A stretch of 64,000 bases of DNA from Thalassia testudinum (Eukaryota; Streptophyta; Magnoliopsida; Alismatales; Hydrocharitaceae). The stretch spans positions 34,958,501-35,022,500 of the forward strand of contig JAZHRO010000026.1 of NCBI GenBank assembly GCA_037157565.1, read 5' to 3'. Numbering within the stretch: position 1 is the first letter of the stretch; each line of letters begins with the position of its first letter. Position numbers and translations under genes: made by a program. The notes under the pieces are model-generated. The model was given only the letters and a program-made list of their open reading frames with translations. It did no database searches and was not told the origin of the DNA. Below are positions 1-9,633 of this stretch, piece after piece.

Positions 1-1016
1 CTTGGGGGAGGCAATCTGAAGCCTAGCCCAGTAATCCTTCAAGTTGCTGATCAATCACTTAAGACACCATGGGGAATTTTGGAAGATATCCTCGTAAGAG
101 TGGATGATTTTTTCTTCCCCGTTGAATTCTTAGTTTTGGACACTGATTCTACCAACAAGTCAACCAAACCCTCCATCATTTTGGGCTGCCCCTTCCTTAC
201 AACTTCACATGCTTCAATCAATTGCAATACTGGGGCATTGAAAATGGACTTTGGGAATAAGAAAATCCGGCTTAATGTGTTTGATGTTTACAAACAAATC
301 GAGTTTGAGGATTGTTCTCAAGTTGAGGTGATAGATGACCTGATTGAAGAGGCAACCCCTGCAATGTTATGTGATGACCCCTTCAGCATGTCATCCTAAA
401 TGAGCATTCCCATCTCTTGGAGGAATGTGAAGGGGATATACTAGAACTTGAGGAGTTGCTGGGTGTTTCTGTTGAGTCTCTTCCCCCATCATCTCTACCC
501 AAGGTAGATCTACTACCTGAGATGGGGATATCTATTATGAAACCCTCTACCATACAAGCCCCCGACCTTGAGTTGAAACCCCTCCCTGACACTCTCAAGT
601 ACGTCTTCCTAGGTGCCAATGATACGCTCCCCGTTATCATTTTGGCTGTGCTATCTGAGGCACAGGAGGGAGCCTTGATTGAATGCTTGTCTAGGCATAA
701 GGAAGCTATTGTGTGGAGCATTACTGACATTAAGGGTATAGACTCTACACTCCGCATGCACCACATTTATACTGATGATTCCATCAAGCCATTTAGAGAC
801 ATGCAGAGACGTTTGAACCCTAATATGAGGGAGGTGGTTAAAAAGGAAATACTGAAGTAGTTGGATGCTAAGATCATATATCCCATTGCAGATAGTAAAT
901 GAGTAAGTCCTATTCATGTGGTGCCAAAGAAGTCAGGCTTTACTATGGAATTTAATGACCAAGGTGAATAAATTGTCACTAGACCCTCAACTGGATGGAG
1001 GGTCTATATTGATTAC
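1..1016 (+). pseudogene. Element A: protease C-terminal part, linker and RT N-terminus (broken)
   Basis: Reading starts just after the retropepsin active site and continues through the ILGCPFL flap/helix region (ILGRPFL in C), an acidic linker, and the RT entry segment MQRRLNPNMREVVKKEI. Compared with C, a C is missing from the run near 376-380, shifting the frame from the first segment (79-399) to the second (417-860). Nonsense codons at 858-860, near 901 and near 969 replace TGG, TGG and CAA, all C-to-T type changes. The ORF ends where element S inserted, in the codons just before the conserved DYRKLN motif. The protease and RT would process and copy the element RNA in the virus-like particle; this copy cannot. 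Confidence 0.9.
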
Positions 1017-2718
1017 TGTTGGTGCTAGAGCACCACGATCATTTGTTTTGATGATAACAAAACACGTGTTATTTAACATTTGCAATTTGAGTCCTATATT
1101 TCAGGTCAATTGCAAATGTGGATGTGTTTAGACGGAACTCGAGCTCGCATCCAGGATGGATTGGAGGAGCTTAATGGAAAATAGAGGAGGTTCGCGTGGA
1201 GCGACAGATTGAAGATAGAAGACAAGAAGAATAGGATAGATTCTTTTTAAACCTTTCTTGTATCTCTTGTCTTTATTTTCTTGCTATTATTTTCCTTAGA
1301 ATATTATGTTAAAGAGCCTCAAAGTACCCTAACAGTAGTCCTAGGAACACCGGCACAACCCTAGGATACTTAGGTTTTCTGTAGAATACTTAGAAAACCA
1401 ATATAGGGTTCAAACAGCACTTCTAGATGTCTAATTCCCAAATCAGACGTCTGATAAAGTATTTTAAGACGTCTGACTGTTGTTTGAGACGTCTGATATC
1501 TGTTAGGCTAGACATAGCTAGTTCTGTCTGATGAAATCAGACGTCCAGACCTTATACCAGACGTCTTAGGAGACGTCTGATGGACTTGCCAAACGTCCAG
1601 ATAGTGGACCATTGGCTAGCTTAGCAGGCACTGCAGAATATGACCGTTAGAGCCTTATCAGACGTCCATAGGACTTACCAGACGTCTGATAAATGACTGT
1701 TTTGCCTCGGCTGACCCAAAATCTCTTCTCAGAGATTTTCTAGCCATTGCAACGTTTGGAAAATCCATTCCCACAGTAAAAGTAGGTTTCCAGATGTCCA
1801 GACATAGTGCCAGACGTCCTATATTTCGTTTGATTGACTTGCACAAAAACCCTGTTTAGATCTGATTCAAGTCAGGAGGAAACTCGCATAGAATCAGACG
1901 TCTGACCTTTAAATCAGACGCCTTAAAGTGGTCTTCCAGACGTCCGATGACAGAATTAGACGTCTGATTACCCTGTCAAGTGTAATCATTGTCCTGATTT
2001 CGGCCTGATTCTCTTGGGCTTTGCACCCAACGGCTATAGAACCTTTCCTAAGCCTTCCAAAGCCTTCCTAAGGCCTCTATAAATAGAGGGAAACCTTTGC
2101 AACACTTGGATACACCAAGACACACCTTGCAATATACTTTCAAACCATTTTGTGTCTCTCTTGCTCTCCAAGCTTAAGTTCCATCACCTAGAGAGCTAAA
2201 TTCCCTTTGCGCACTCGCTCTCCCGCCGTTGTTCACGAGAGCAACATTGCGCCATCGCGTGGCACACGCACCGCGTCATCAGCTAGACGCACTCCTTGCA
2301 AAGGGGAGTTTCCTAATTCCTATAGAAGCTAGGTTTATAATTATTTTGTTGGCTCTATAGGATTGTTGGTTATTTTATCTTTGTCTTTTGGTTGGGTATT
2401 CGCTTTGCGAATTCCCGTCTCCTTCGCGAGACAAAATCCTTCTCGTGGAGAGAAGGGGTTGAGGTACGCTACCCTCGTGTAAGTAGCGTGGTTGTATTGA
2501 GGTTGAATCACCCTCGTTTAAAGTGATTCGGTTTAGTGGATTTTGATCAACTTGGTTGATCGGAAAATCCTAACTCGAGAGGGTTAGGTGGTGGCTTTCA
2601 CCCGGTTTGGGTTTCCACCTAAAAATACTTGTGTACTTGTGTGATTGACTTTTTGTGAGATTGTTTATTTTATTTCCGCATTTTTTACGTCACCCCTCTT
2701 CGAAGGGAAAAAATTACA
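1017..2718 (+). repeat. 5' LTR of element S
   Basis: It starts TGTTGG and ends TTACA, two bases before the PBS. It is nearly identical to 4245-5934, with scattered point differences and no large indel. The first 20 bases hold a perfect inverted repeat, TGGTGCT-AG-AGCACCA at 1020-1035. The U3 (about 1420-1980) contains at least a dozen GACGTC-type palindromes in the context CAGACGTCTG or CAGACGTCC. A TATA box lies at 2078-2085. Confidence 0.92.
2078..2085 (+). promoter_or_regulatory. TATA box of element S 5' LTR
   Basis: TATAAATA sits in the short symmetric context CCTCTATAAATAGAGG, about 640 bases before the LTR end. This placement suits a U3 promoter with transcription starting roughly 30 bases downstream. 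The same box is kept in the 3' LTR. Confidence 0.65.
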
Positions 2719-2720
2719 AT

Positions 2721-2732
2721 TGGTATCAGAGC
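2721..2732 (+). other. Primer-binding site of element S (initiator tRNA-Met)
   Basis: TGGTATCAGAGC, two bases after the LTR, is the standard plant Copia PBS complementary to the 3' end of initiator tRNA-Met. It primes minus-strand cDNA. Confidence 0.9.
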
Positions 2733-2774
2733 AGGTCTAGCAAAATCGGCGTTACAAACCGGCGAGGATCTAGA

Positions 2775-3917
2775 TATGGAGGGAAAAGCATTCGTGTGCA
2801 CCGAAGGACACGATACCTCGCAACCACCATACTTTGCAGGTATAGATTTCATTTATTGGAAAATCGTTTGACTATGTGGTTGCAGGCCTACGACTTCCGG
2901 GTGTGGGAAAAATGCGAATCCGCATTTTTGATTCCCAAGAAACCCGCAAAAGGTTACTCAGAAGATCAGGTTCGGAATCTCAACCTCAACGCAAAGGCAA
3001 TGAATGCCTTGTATTGCGCATTGAGTCCGAAGGAATTCGAACGAATCCAAGAGTGCACCACCGCCCACGAGATTTGGGGGAGGTTGGAAGGCTCTCATGA
3101 GGAGACGATCTCGGAAGAAGATCTCGGGGAAAAGGAAGAAACCGCTTGCTTTGGTTTCATGGCCAGAGGAAGCAACAGCGACAGCGACAGCGAAAGCGGA
3201 AGCGACGACAGCGACAACGAGGTAAATTTCGATTTACAAGAAGCTTTTAATGAACTATTTGAGATTAGTAAATCACTTAAAATAGAAAACAAAAGTATTG
3301 AAAAGAACATTAGTTTTCTTAAAAATGAAAATGATAGGTTAGAAAAATAACTTAAGGACATAGAAGCTAGTCCTAGAATTGATAACCTATTATTAGAAAA
3401 TCAAGACCTCATCAATGAAAATAATAAATTGATTGAGGAAAATGATAGTCTAAAGTTAGAAATCTCTAATTTAAAGACTAAGATGAGTATTATAGAAAAA
3501 GAAATCTCATGTCTTAGGGAAAACTCCAACAAATTAATCAATAAAGTAGATAATTTTTATAGCCCTAAGGTTGAGAAAGGATCTCCATCAAGGAGACCCG
3601 CTAACAGATCCGGATCCAAGTCCACTTGGATACCGAAAAAAGAATTAGAATATTATTTTGTAGGGTTCAGGGATAATTACAACACAAAGGACTGGACCTA
3701 CAAGCTCAAGTCTGGTCAACTCGAGTTGGGAGAACCGAGTAGACCAAGGAGGAGAACAAGAAGACCGACGAGACGGCGAACAAACGACGGACCCGCCGCA
3801 CATCGACCACCAGACTGGAGACCGGCGCTGATGCCCGGGCCTCCAAGCTACGGATGGGAGCCCCATCCAATGTGGCATCCACCACCACCATTCGGGCCAT
3901 TTTATTGGCCATGGTAG
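2775..3917 (+). pseudogene. Element S gag-like ORF with coiled coil
   Basis: The first ATG after the PBS (2775, MEGKAF) opens a gag of Copia type. The frame is lost near 2860 and continues in another frame as the conserved WLQAYDFRVWE and EDQVRNLNLNAKAMNAL stretch, the N-terminal capsid region of Sirevirus gag. After GRLEGSHEE the protein jumps directly to an acidic DS/SD-rich segment, so the middle of the capsid is deleted compared with full-length relatives. A long Lys/Glu/Asn-rich coiled coil follows (about 3230-3550), broken once by a TAA at 3348-3350 in the same frame. The tail is Arg-rich, then Pro/Trp-rich, ending at 3917. The coiled coil is typical of Sirevirus gag. No enzyme domain follows. 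Confidence 0.8.
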
Positions 3918-3963
3918 GTGAGGTAAAACCCTTTACCCTATCTTTTTATCATAAGCATTTACA

Positions 3964-4244
3964 TAGGGGGAGTTAAAATTTATGAGCTAATTGTCAATTT
4001 TTAAGGGGGAGATATAAGTTAGCTAAATTTCCTTTAGTAAGGGGGAGAAAAATAATAGCTATCTTGTTGTTACAAAAAGGGGGAGAATATCACCTTTGTT
4101 AAAATAAATTCATAGAAGAGCATGTCTTAAGGTGGAGTTATAGGAATTTTAAAACCAATCAAAGCTTTTTGATAATGTCAAAAAGGGGGAGGTTTTTTTA
4201 TGCATTATTATTTACGGTTTTGTCATCATCAAAAAGGGGGAGAT
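3964..4244 (+). other. Multiple polypurine tracts of element S
   Basis: Six A-rich/GGGGGAG tracts occur at about 3965, 4003, 4039, 4075, 4181 and 4231; the last abuts the 3' LTR. Polypurine tracts prime plus-strand DNA. Repeated tracts in front of the 3' LTR are a known hallmark of Sireviruses. The intervening sequence is AT-rich and noncoding. Confidence 0.8.
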
Positions 4245-5934
4245 TGTTGGTGCTAGAGCACCACGATCATTTGTTTTGATGATAACAAAACACGTGTTAT
4301 TTAACATTTCCAATTTGAGTCCTAGATTTCAGGCCAATTGCAAATGTGGACGTGTTTAGACGGAACTCGAGCTCGCATTAAGGATGGATTGGAGGAGCTT
4401 AATGGAAAACAGAGGAGGTTCGCGTGGAGCGACAGATTGAAGATAGAAGACAAGAAGAATAAGATAGATTCTTTTTAATCCTTTCTTGTATCTCTTGTCT
4501 TTATTTTCTTGCTCTTATTTTCCTTAGAATATTATGTTAAAGATCCTCAAAGTACCCTAATAGTAATCCTAGGAACACCGGCACAACCTTAGGATACTTA
4601 GGTTTTCTGTAGAATACTTAGAAAACCAATATAGGGTTCAAACAGCACTTCCAGACGTCTAATTCCCAAATCAGACGTCTGATAAAGTATTTTAAGACAT
4701 CTGACTGTTGTTTCAGACGTCTGATATCGGTTAGGCTAGACATAGTTAGTTCTGTCTGATGAAATCAGACGTCCAGACCTTATACCAGACGTCTTAGGAG
4801 ACGTCTGATGGACTTGCCAGACGTCCAGATAGTGGACCGTTGGCTAGCTTAGCAGGCACTGCAGAATATGACCGTTTGAGCCTTATCAGACGTCCGTTGG
4901 ACTTACCAGACGTCTGATAAATGACCGTTTTGCCTCGGCTGACCCAAAATCTCTTCTCAGAGATTTTCTAGCCGTTGCAATGTTTGGAAAATCCATTCCC
5001 ACAGTAAAAGTAGGCTTCCAGACGTCCAGACATAGTGCCAGACGTCCTATATGTCGTTTGATTGACTTGCACAAAAACCCTGTTTAGATCTGATTCAAGT
5101 CAAGAGGAAACCCGCATAGAATCAGACGTCTGACCTTTAAATCAGACGCCTTAAAGTGGTCTTCCAGACATCTGATGACAGAATTAGACGTCTGATTACC
5201 CTGTCAAGTGTAATCATTGTCCTGATTTCGGCCTGATTCTCTTGGGCTTTGCACCCAACGGCTATAGAACCTTTCCTAAGCCTTCCAAAGCCTTCCTAAG
5301 GCCTCTATAAATAGAGGGAAACCTTTGCAACACTTGGATACACCAAGACACACCTTGCAATATACTTTCAAACCATTTTGTGTCTCTCTTGCTCTCCAAG
5401 CTTAAGTTCCATCACCTAGAGAGCTAAATTCCCTTTGCGCACTCGCTCTCCCGCCGTTGTTCACGAGAGCGACATTGCGCCATCGCGTGGCACACGCACC
5501 GCGTCATCAACTAGATGCACTCCTTGCAAAGGGGAGTTTCCTAATTCCTATAGAAGCTAGGTTTATAATTATTTCGTTGGCTCTATAGGATTGTTGGTTA
5601 TTTTATCTTTGTCTTTTGGTTGGGTATTCGCTTTGCGAATTCCCGTCTCCTTCGCGAGACAAAATCCTTCTCGTGGAGAGAAGGGGTTGAGGTATGCTAC
5701 CCTCGTGTAAGTAGCGTGGTTGTATTTAGGTTGAATCACCATCGTCTAAAGTGATTCGATTTAGTGAATTTTGATCAACTTGGTTGATCGGAAAATCCTA
5801 ACTCGAGAGGGTTAGGTGGTGGTTTTCACCCGGTTTGGGTTTCCACCTAAAAATACTTGTGTACTTGTGTGATTGACTTTTTGTGAGATTGTTTATTTTA
5901 TTTTCGCATTTTTTACGTCACCCCTCTTCGAAGG
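4245..5934 (+). repeat. 3' LTR of element S (right tip deleted)
   Basis: It starts TGTTGG straight after the AAAAAGGGGGAGAT tract and matches the 5' LTR up to CTTCGAAGG. The final dozen or so bases of the 5' LTR (through ATTACA) are absent here, together with the expected target-site duplication and a few host bases. The sequence resumes directly in element A at TTGAACACCGC. A short AAG shared by LTR and host suggests a microhomology deletion. Confidence 0.88.
5306..5313 (+). promoter_or_regulatory. TATA box of element S 3' LTR
   Basis: TATAAATA is in the same position and context as in the 5' LTR. If active it would read out of the element into the RT remains of element A. Confidence 0.6.
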
Positions 5935-7238
5935 TTGAACACCGCTACCCAGAAGGATCACTTTCCCTTGCCTTTTATTGATCAAATTCTCGAGAAATTG
6001 ACAGGGAATAAGTACTATTGCTTTCTCGATGGATATTCTAGGTACAACCAGGTTGTAGTCTTCCCTGATGACCAGGAGAAGACGACACTCATGAGTCCTT
6101 ACGGTACTTTTGCATTCAGACGTATGCCATTTGGATTATGTAATGTCCCTGCAACCTTCCAGCGGTGAATGATGTTCATTTTTTCTGACATGATTGACAA
6201 GTGTGTTGAAGTGTTTATGGATGACTTCTTCATTTATGGCTCGTCTTTCGACCAGTGTCTCTTGCACCTGGAGAATGTGTTGAAGAGATGTAAGGAGACT
6301 GGCTTAGTCCTCAACTGAGAGAAAAGTCATTTATGGTATAGAAAGGAATTGTACTTAGGCATGTTGTGTCTGAGCGAGGTTTGGAAGTAGATAAAGCCAA
6401 GATTGATTCTATTTCCAAACTCCCATTGCCCATAAATGTCAAACAGATTAGATCCGTTCTGGGCCATGCCGGCTTTTATAGGCGCTTTATTAAAAATTTC
6501 AGTAAAATTTCTAGGCTACTTTGTGACTTGTTGGTGAAGGAATTTTCCTTCAATTTTGATTCAAAGTGTGCCGAGGCCTTTCAAACTTTGAAGGAGGCCT
6601 TGATCTATGCACCTATTCTCCGAGCTCCTAATTGGACACTCCCATTTGAGCTGATGTGTGATGTTTCGGATTATGCAGTAGGAGCAGTCCTTGGACAAAG
6701 GGTTGAGGGAAGACCTCATGTGCTGCATTATGCCAGCAAGACTTTAACCGAACTGCAGCAAAACTACACCATCACTGAATAGGAAGTACTTGTTGTAATT
6801 TTTGCTCTGGAGAAGTTTGGTCTTATCTTCTTGGGTCTAAGGTGGTTATTTTCACTAATCATGCGATAGTGAAACATCTCATTACTAAGAAAGATTCTAA
6901 GCCACCTCTGATTAGGTGGATCCTACTCCTTCAAAATTTTGACTTGGAGATACGTGAAAAGAAAGGAGTAGAAAATGTTGTGGCTGACCACCTGTCTCAT
7001 CTTCCACTTAATGACTCTCTATCCGGAGATATCTACAAGACATTTTCCGATGAAACCCTTATGGCGGTAACACCAACTTCACTATGGTATGATGATATCA
7101 TAAATTACTTGGTCACTGGAGAAACTCCTGGCTCTTGGGATGAGCAGAAAAGAAAGAGATTCATTTCCCAAGCGAGATACTTTCATTGGGAAGAGCTTGA
7201 ATTATTTAGAATTAGACAAGACCAAGTATTGAGATGAT
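5935..7238 (+). pseudogene. Element A: reverse transcriptase and RNase H (broken)
   Basis: Coding resumes at NTATQKDHFPLPFIDQIL, followed by RT motifs FLDGYSRYNQ, RMPFGLCNVPATFQ and the catalytic box as FMDDFF near 6215. RNase H follows with [15 protein letters not shown], where the first catalytic Asp is kept, and [11 protein letters not shown], where the Asp of the usual TDH motif is Asn. Frames change near 6335 and near 6820, each consistent with one missing base compared with element C. Stops at 6166, near 6316, 6780 and 7236 break the frame. The tail [19 protein letters not shown] leads into integrase. Confidence 0.88.
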
Positions 7239-8368
7239 GTGTACCTGAAGAGGAACAACAAAGTGTGATGAGTTTTTGCCATGAACTTTATTGTGGAGGA
7301 CACTTTGGCACTAAGAAAACTGCTTTTAAGGTTCTCCAGTCCGATTTTTGGTGGCCTTCGTTATTTAAGGATTCTCATAATTTTGTTAAGGCATGTATTA
7401 GATGTCAATGGACTGAAACGATTGGGAAGAGGAATGAAATGCCTCAACACCCTATTCAACCTGTTGAAATTTTTGATGTGTGGGGAATTGACTTTATGGG
7501 CCCCTTCCCTTCGTCCCATGGTCATGAATATATATTGGTGGTAGTTGATTATGTCTCTAAATGGATAGAGGCCATTCCTATGCACACAAATGACCACTCT
7601 ATGATTTTGAAATTTGTGAGGGCCAATATCATATCTCATTTCCGCTGCCCCAAGACCATTATAAGTGATGGGGGACCTCATTTCCGAAACCACCACTTCA
7701 ATCGGCTAATCAAGAGTCTGGGAGTGACTCACAAGGTCGCTACCCCTTACCATCCTCAAACGAGTGGCCAGGTTGAAGTGTCGAATAGGGAGATAAAAAA
7801 TATTTTAGAAAAGACCATTAGACCTGATAGGAAAGACTGGTCCCAAAAGCTCGATGATGCTTTGTGGGTGTATCGAACGGCCTATAAGACCCCTTTGGGT
7901 ACATCTCCCTTTCGGATTGTGTATGGGAAAGTGTGCCATTTACCCGTTGAACTGGAACATAGGGCACTTTGGGCTATTCGAAGTGTTAACATGGATTTAG
8001 AAAAGGTGGGTAAGGCATGACTTCTGAAATTAAGTGAGCTTGAGAAGATGAGGAATGATGCTTATGACACCTCTCAAACTTATAAAGAGAGAACTAAGGT
8101 CTTGCATGATAAGTATATCCATAGAAAGACCTTTGAGCCCAACCAATAAGTCTAGCTTTTCAATTCCAAACTTAAGCTTTTTCCAGGGAAATTAAAATCT
8201 CGTTGGGATGGGCCTTACATAATCACTAAAGTGTTTCCACATGGAGCTGTGGAGATTAAAAGCCCTTCCTCTTCAGCAACTCCCTTTATTGTCAAAGGTC
8301 AACAGTTAAAACCATACATTACTTTAGATGGCCATCTGGTTGACGAGGTCACTCTTGAGGAGCCTTAG
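7239..8368 (+). pseudogene. Element A: integrase (broken near C-terminus)
   Basis: The HHCC zinc finger ([11 protein letters not shown] ... CIRCQ), the catalytic core ([16 protein letters not shown] and [10 protein letters not shown], giving the D,D,E triad) and the C-terminal GPYIITKVF module are all recognisable. The core is open from 7265 to 8020. CGA to TGA at 8018 and CAA to TAA plus TGG to TAG near 8147 then end the frame. The ORF would finish at VDEVTLEEP (8368). Integrase inserts the cDNA into the chromosome; this copy lacks an intact C-terminus. Confidence 0.9.
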
Positions 8369-9633
8369 CTCCTTCCATTCTCCGCCTTAGGTAATATCTT
8401 CCTTTAAATGTATTTGTTTCCAATCAGGACATTATTTGAACCGAGCATGGGGGAGAGGACCTGAGGCATCTGTTTATAGCATGTCTACATTTTACATTCA
8501 TTCATGCATATTGCATTAAAAAGAAATTAAAAAAAAAATTGAGCTTAACTGGCTGGGCTCTGCATTCTTAAGCAAATCAGAACTCTAGGTCAGACTAGGT
8601 TGATTCTAGGGTCGAACTTTAGAAGCTAAGTAAGATACTAGCTTTAGACCTTTAGGGTCCTTTGTGGACTTAAAAACTTAAGTAAGAGTTAAGTTGCGGA
8701 CCATTCCTCAAGAGGTTGACGAAGGAAAGCTAGGGATTGAGTTAAAAAGTGGGGTAGTACCTGGAGTCTTGTTCTACCTTTTGGTTTACAGGTCCTTGTA
8801 ACCCAAGCATCCAAATTTCACACACTTGATCTTGTGTAAGTGATCACCTTAATTCCTTTCTTAAAATAAATTTGGTTCTCTTAGTTTTGACTTAGGAGAG
8901 GCTTGAAAACACAATTTGACTGGAAGAGTTCCTGCCGCAGGAGAGGTGGGGTATATACTCACCTTGAGGATGTGATGATAACATGTTACCTCCTCGACGC
9001 CTATCTCTTAGGATATCCATCCTACTGGGGGCATGTAAGCACATTGTGCGATACAGGTACCATGGGCGGCCCTATCTCGAAGTACCGATTGCCACAAGCC
9101 TGAATTCGCTTAAGAAATCCATGGGCAATACTATCTCGAAGTGTCAATTGCTAGGAGTTCTTGGGGTCGCTATGGGCGGTGCTATCTCGAAGCATCGAAA
9201 GCCAGGCACCCTTCGAGGTACGGTGATGGGGACAATGAATCCAACACAGACAGTGTTGATAGCTGATCCAAGATTAGACTTAGAGGAATCAAACAAAATA
9301 CATATATATATATATATTTGTATATCCTTTTTCCTTTCTAGGTTGGCAATCATACCAACCTCAAATAACTCAGACCAATGCACATGCATGGATGCTTTAA
9401 TCTCAGGGATCAATAAACCTTAGGGTAGAGTCAGAAATCAGGGAAACTTGTGTCGGCAACTCGTCTTTAGCCGACCTAGTCTGTAACTTAGCAACTACTT
9501 GGGAACCTTAGGTCTAAAGTCTGAACTTAACATGTTTCTAAAGGAAGACTGTTTGGGTTGGTTAGTCTACTTGGAATGCTAGGTTTTTGCTTGGATTTGC
9601 TAGGGACTAGCAAAAACTAGGCATGGGGGTATT
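8369..9633 (+). other. Element A 3' noncoding module between two polypurine tracts
   Basis: A first purine tract, GCATGGGGGAGAGG (about 8444), follows AATCAGGACATT (8422). The second, GGCATGGGGGTA, ends next to the LTR at 9631. The 1.2 kb between has no ORF of note. It contains three spaced units ATGGGCGG..CTATCTCGAAG..CG at about 9061, 9120 and 9171, and an (AT)n run at 9299-9317. The same layout occurs in element C at 43016-44211, so the region is maintained within the family. No envelope-like ORF is present. Confidence 0.75.
9299..9317. repeat. (AT)n microsatellite
   Basis: A run of alternating A and T in the noncoding module of element A. The equivalent position in element C also holds an (AT)n run (43911-43928). 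Confidence 0.9.

Larger units (their letters stand above)
1017..5934 (+). mobile_element. Element S: non-autonomous Copia/Sirevirus-like LTR retrotransposon
   Basis: Two 1.7 kb LTRs (1017-2718 and 4245-5934) flank about 1.5 kb of internal sequence that codes only for a gag-like protein. Sirevirus hallmarks are a PBS matching initiator tRNA-Met (TGGTATCAGAGC), a gag with a long coiled coil, and a run of repeated GGGGGAG polypurine tracts before the 3' LTR. No protease, integrase, RT or RNase H is present, so it would depend on a relative for movement. It sits in the RT of element A. The left flank ends GATTAC, but the right junction has lost the last dozen or so LTR bases plus flanking host sequence, so no duplication can be seen. 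Confidence 0.9.

Noticed and set aside
9144..9423. ORFs in the 3' noncoding module of A (and 43610-44002 in C) as a possible env-like gene
   Set aside because: They cross the repeated CTATCTCGAAG units and an (AT)n run, are short, and lack a signal peptide or fusion-type hydrophobic segment.
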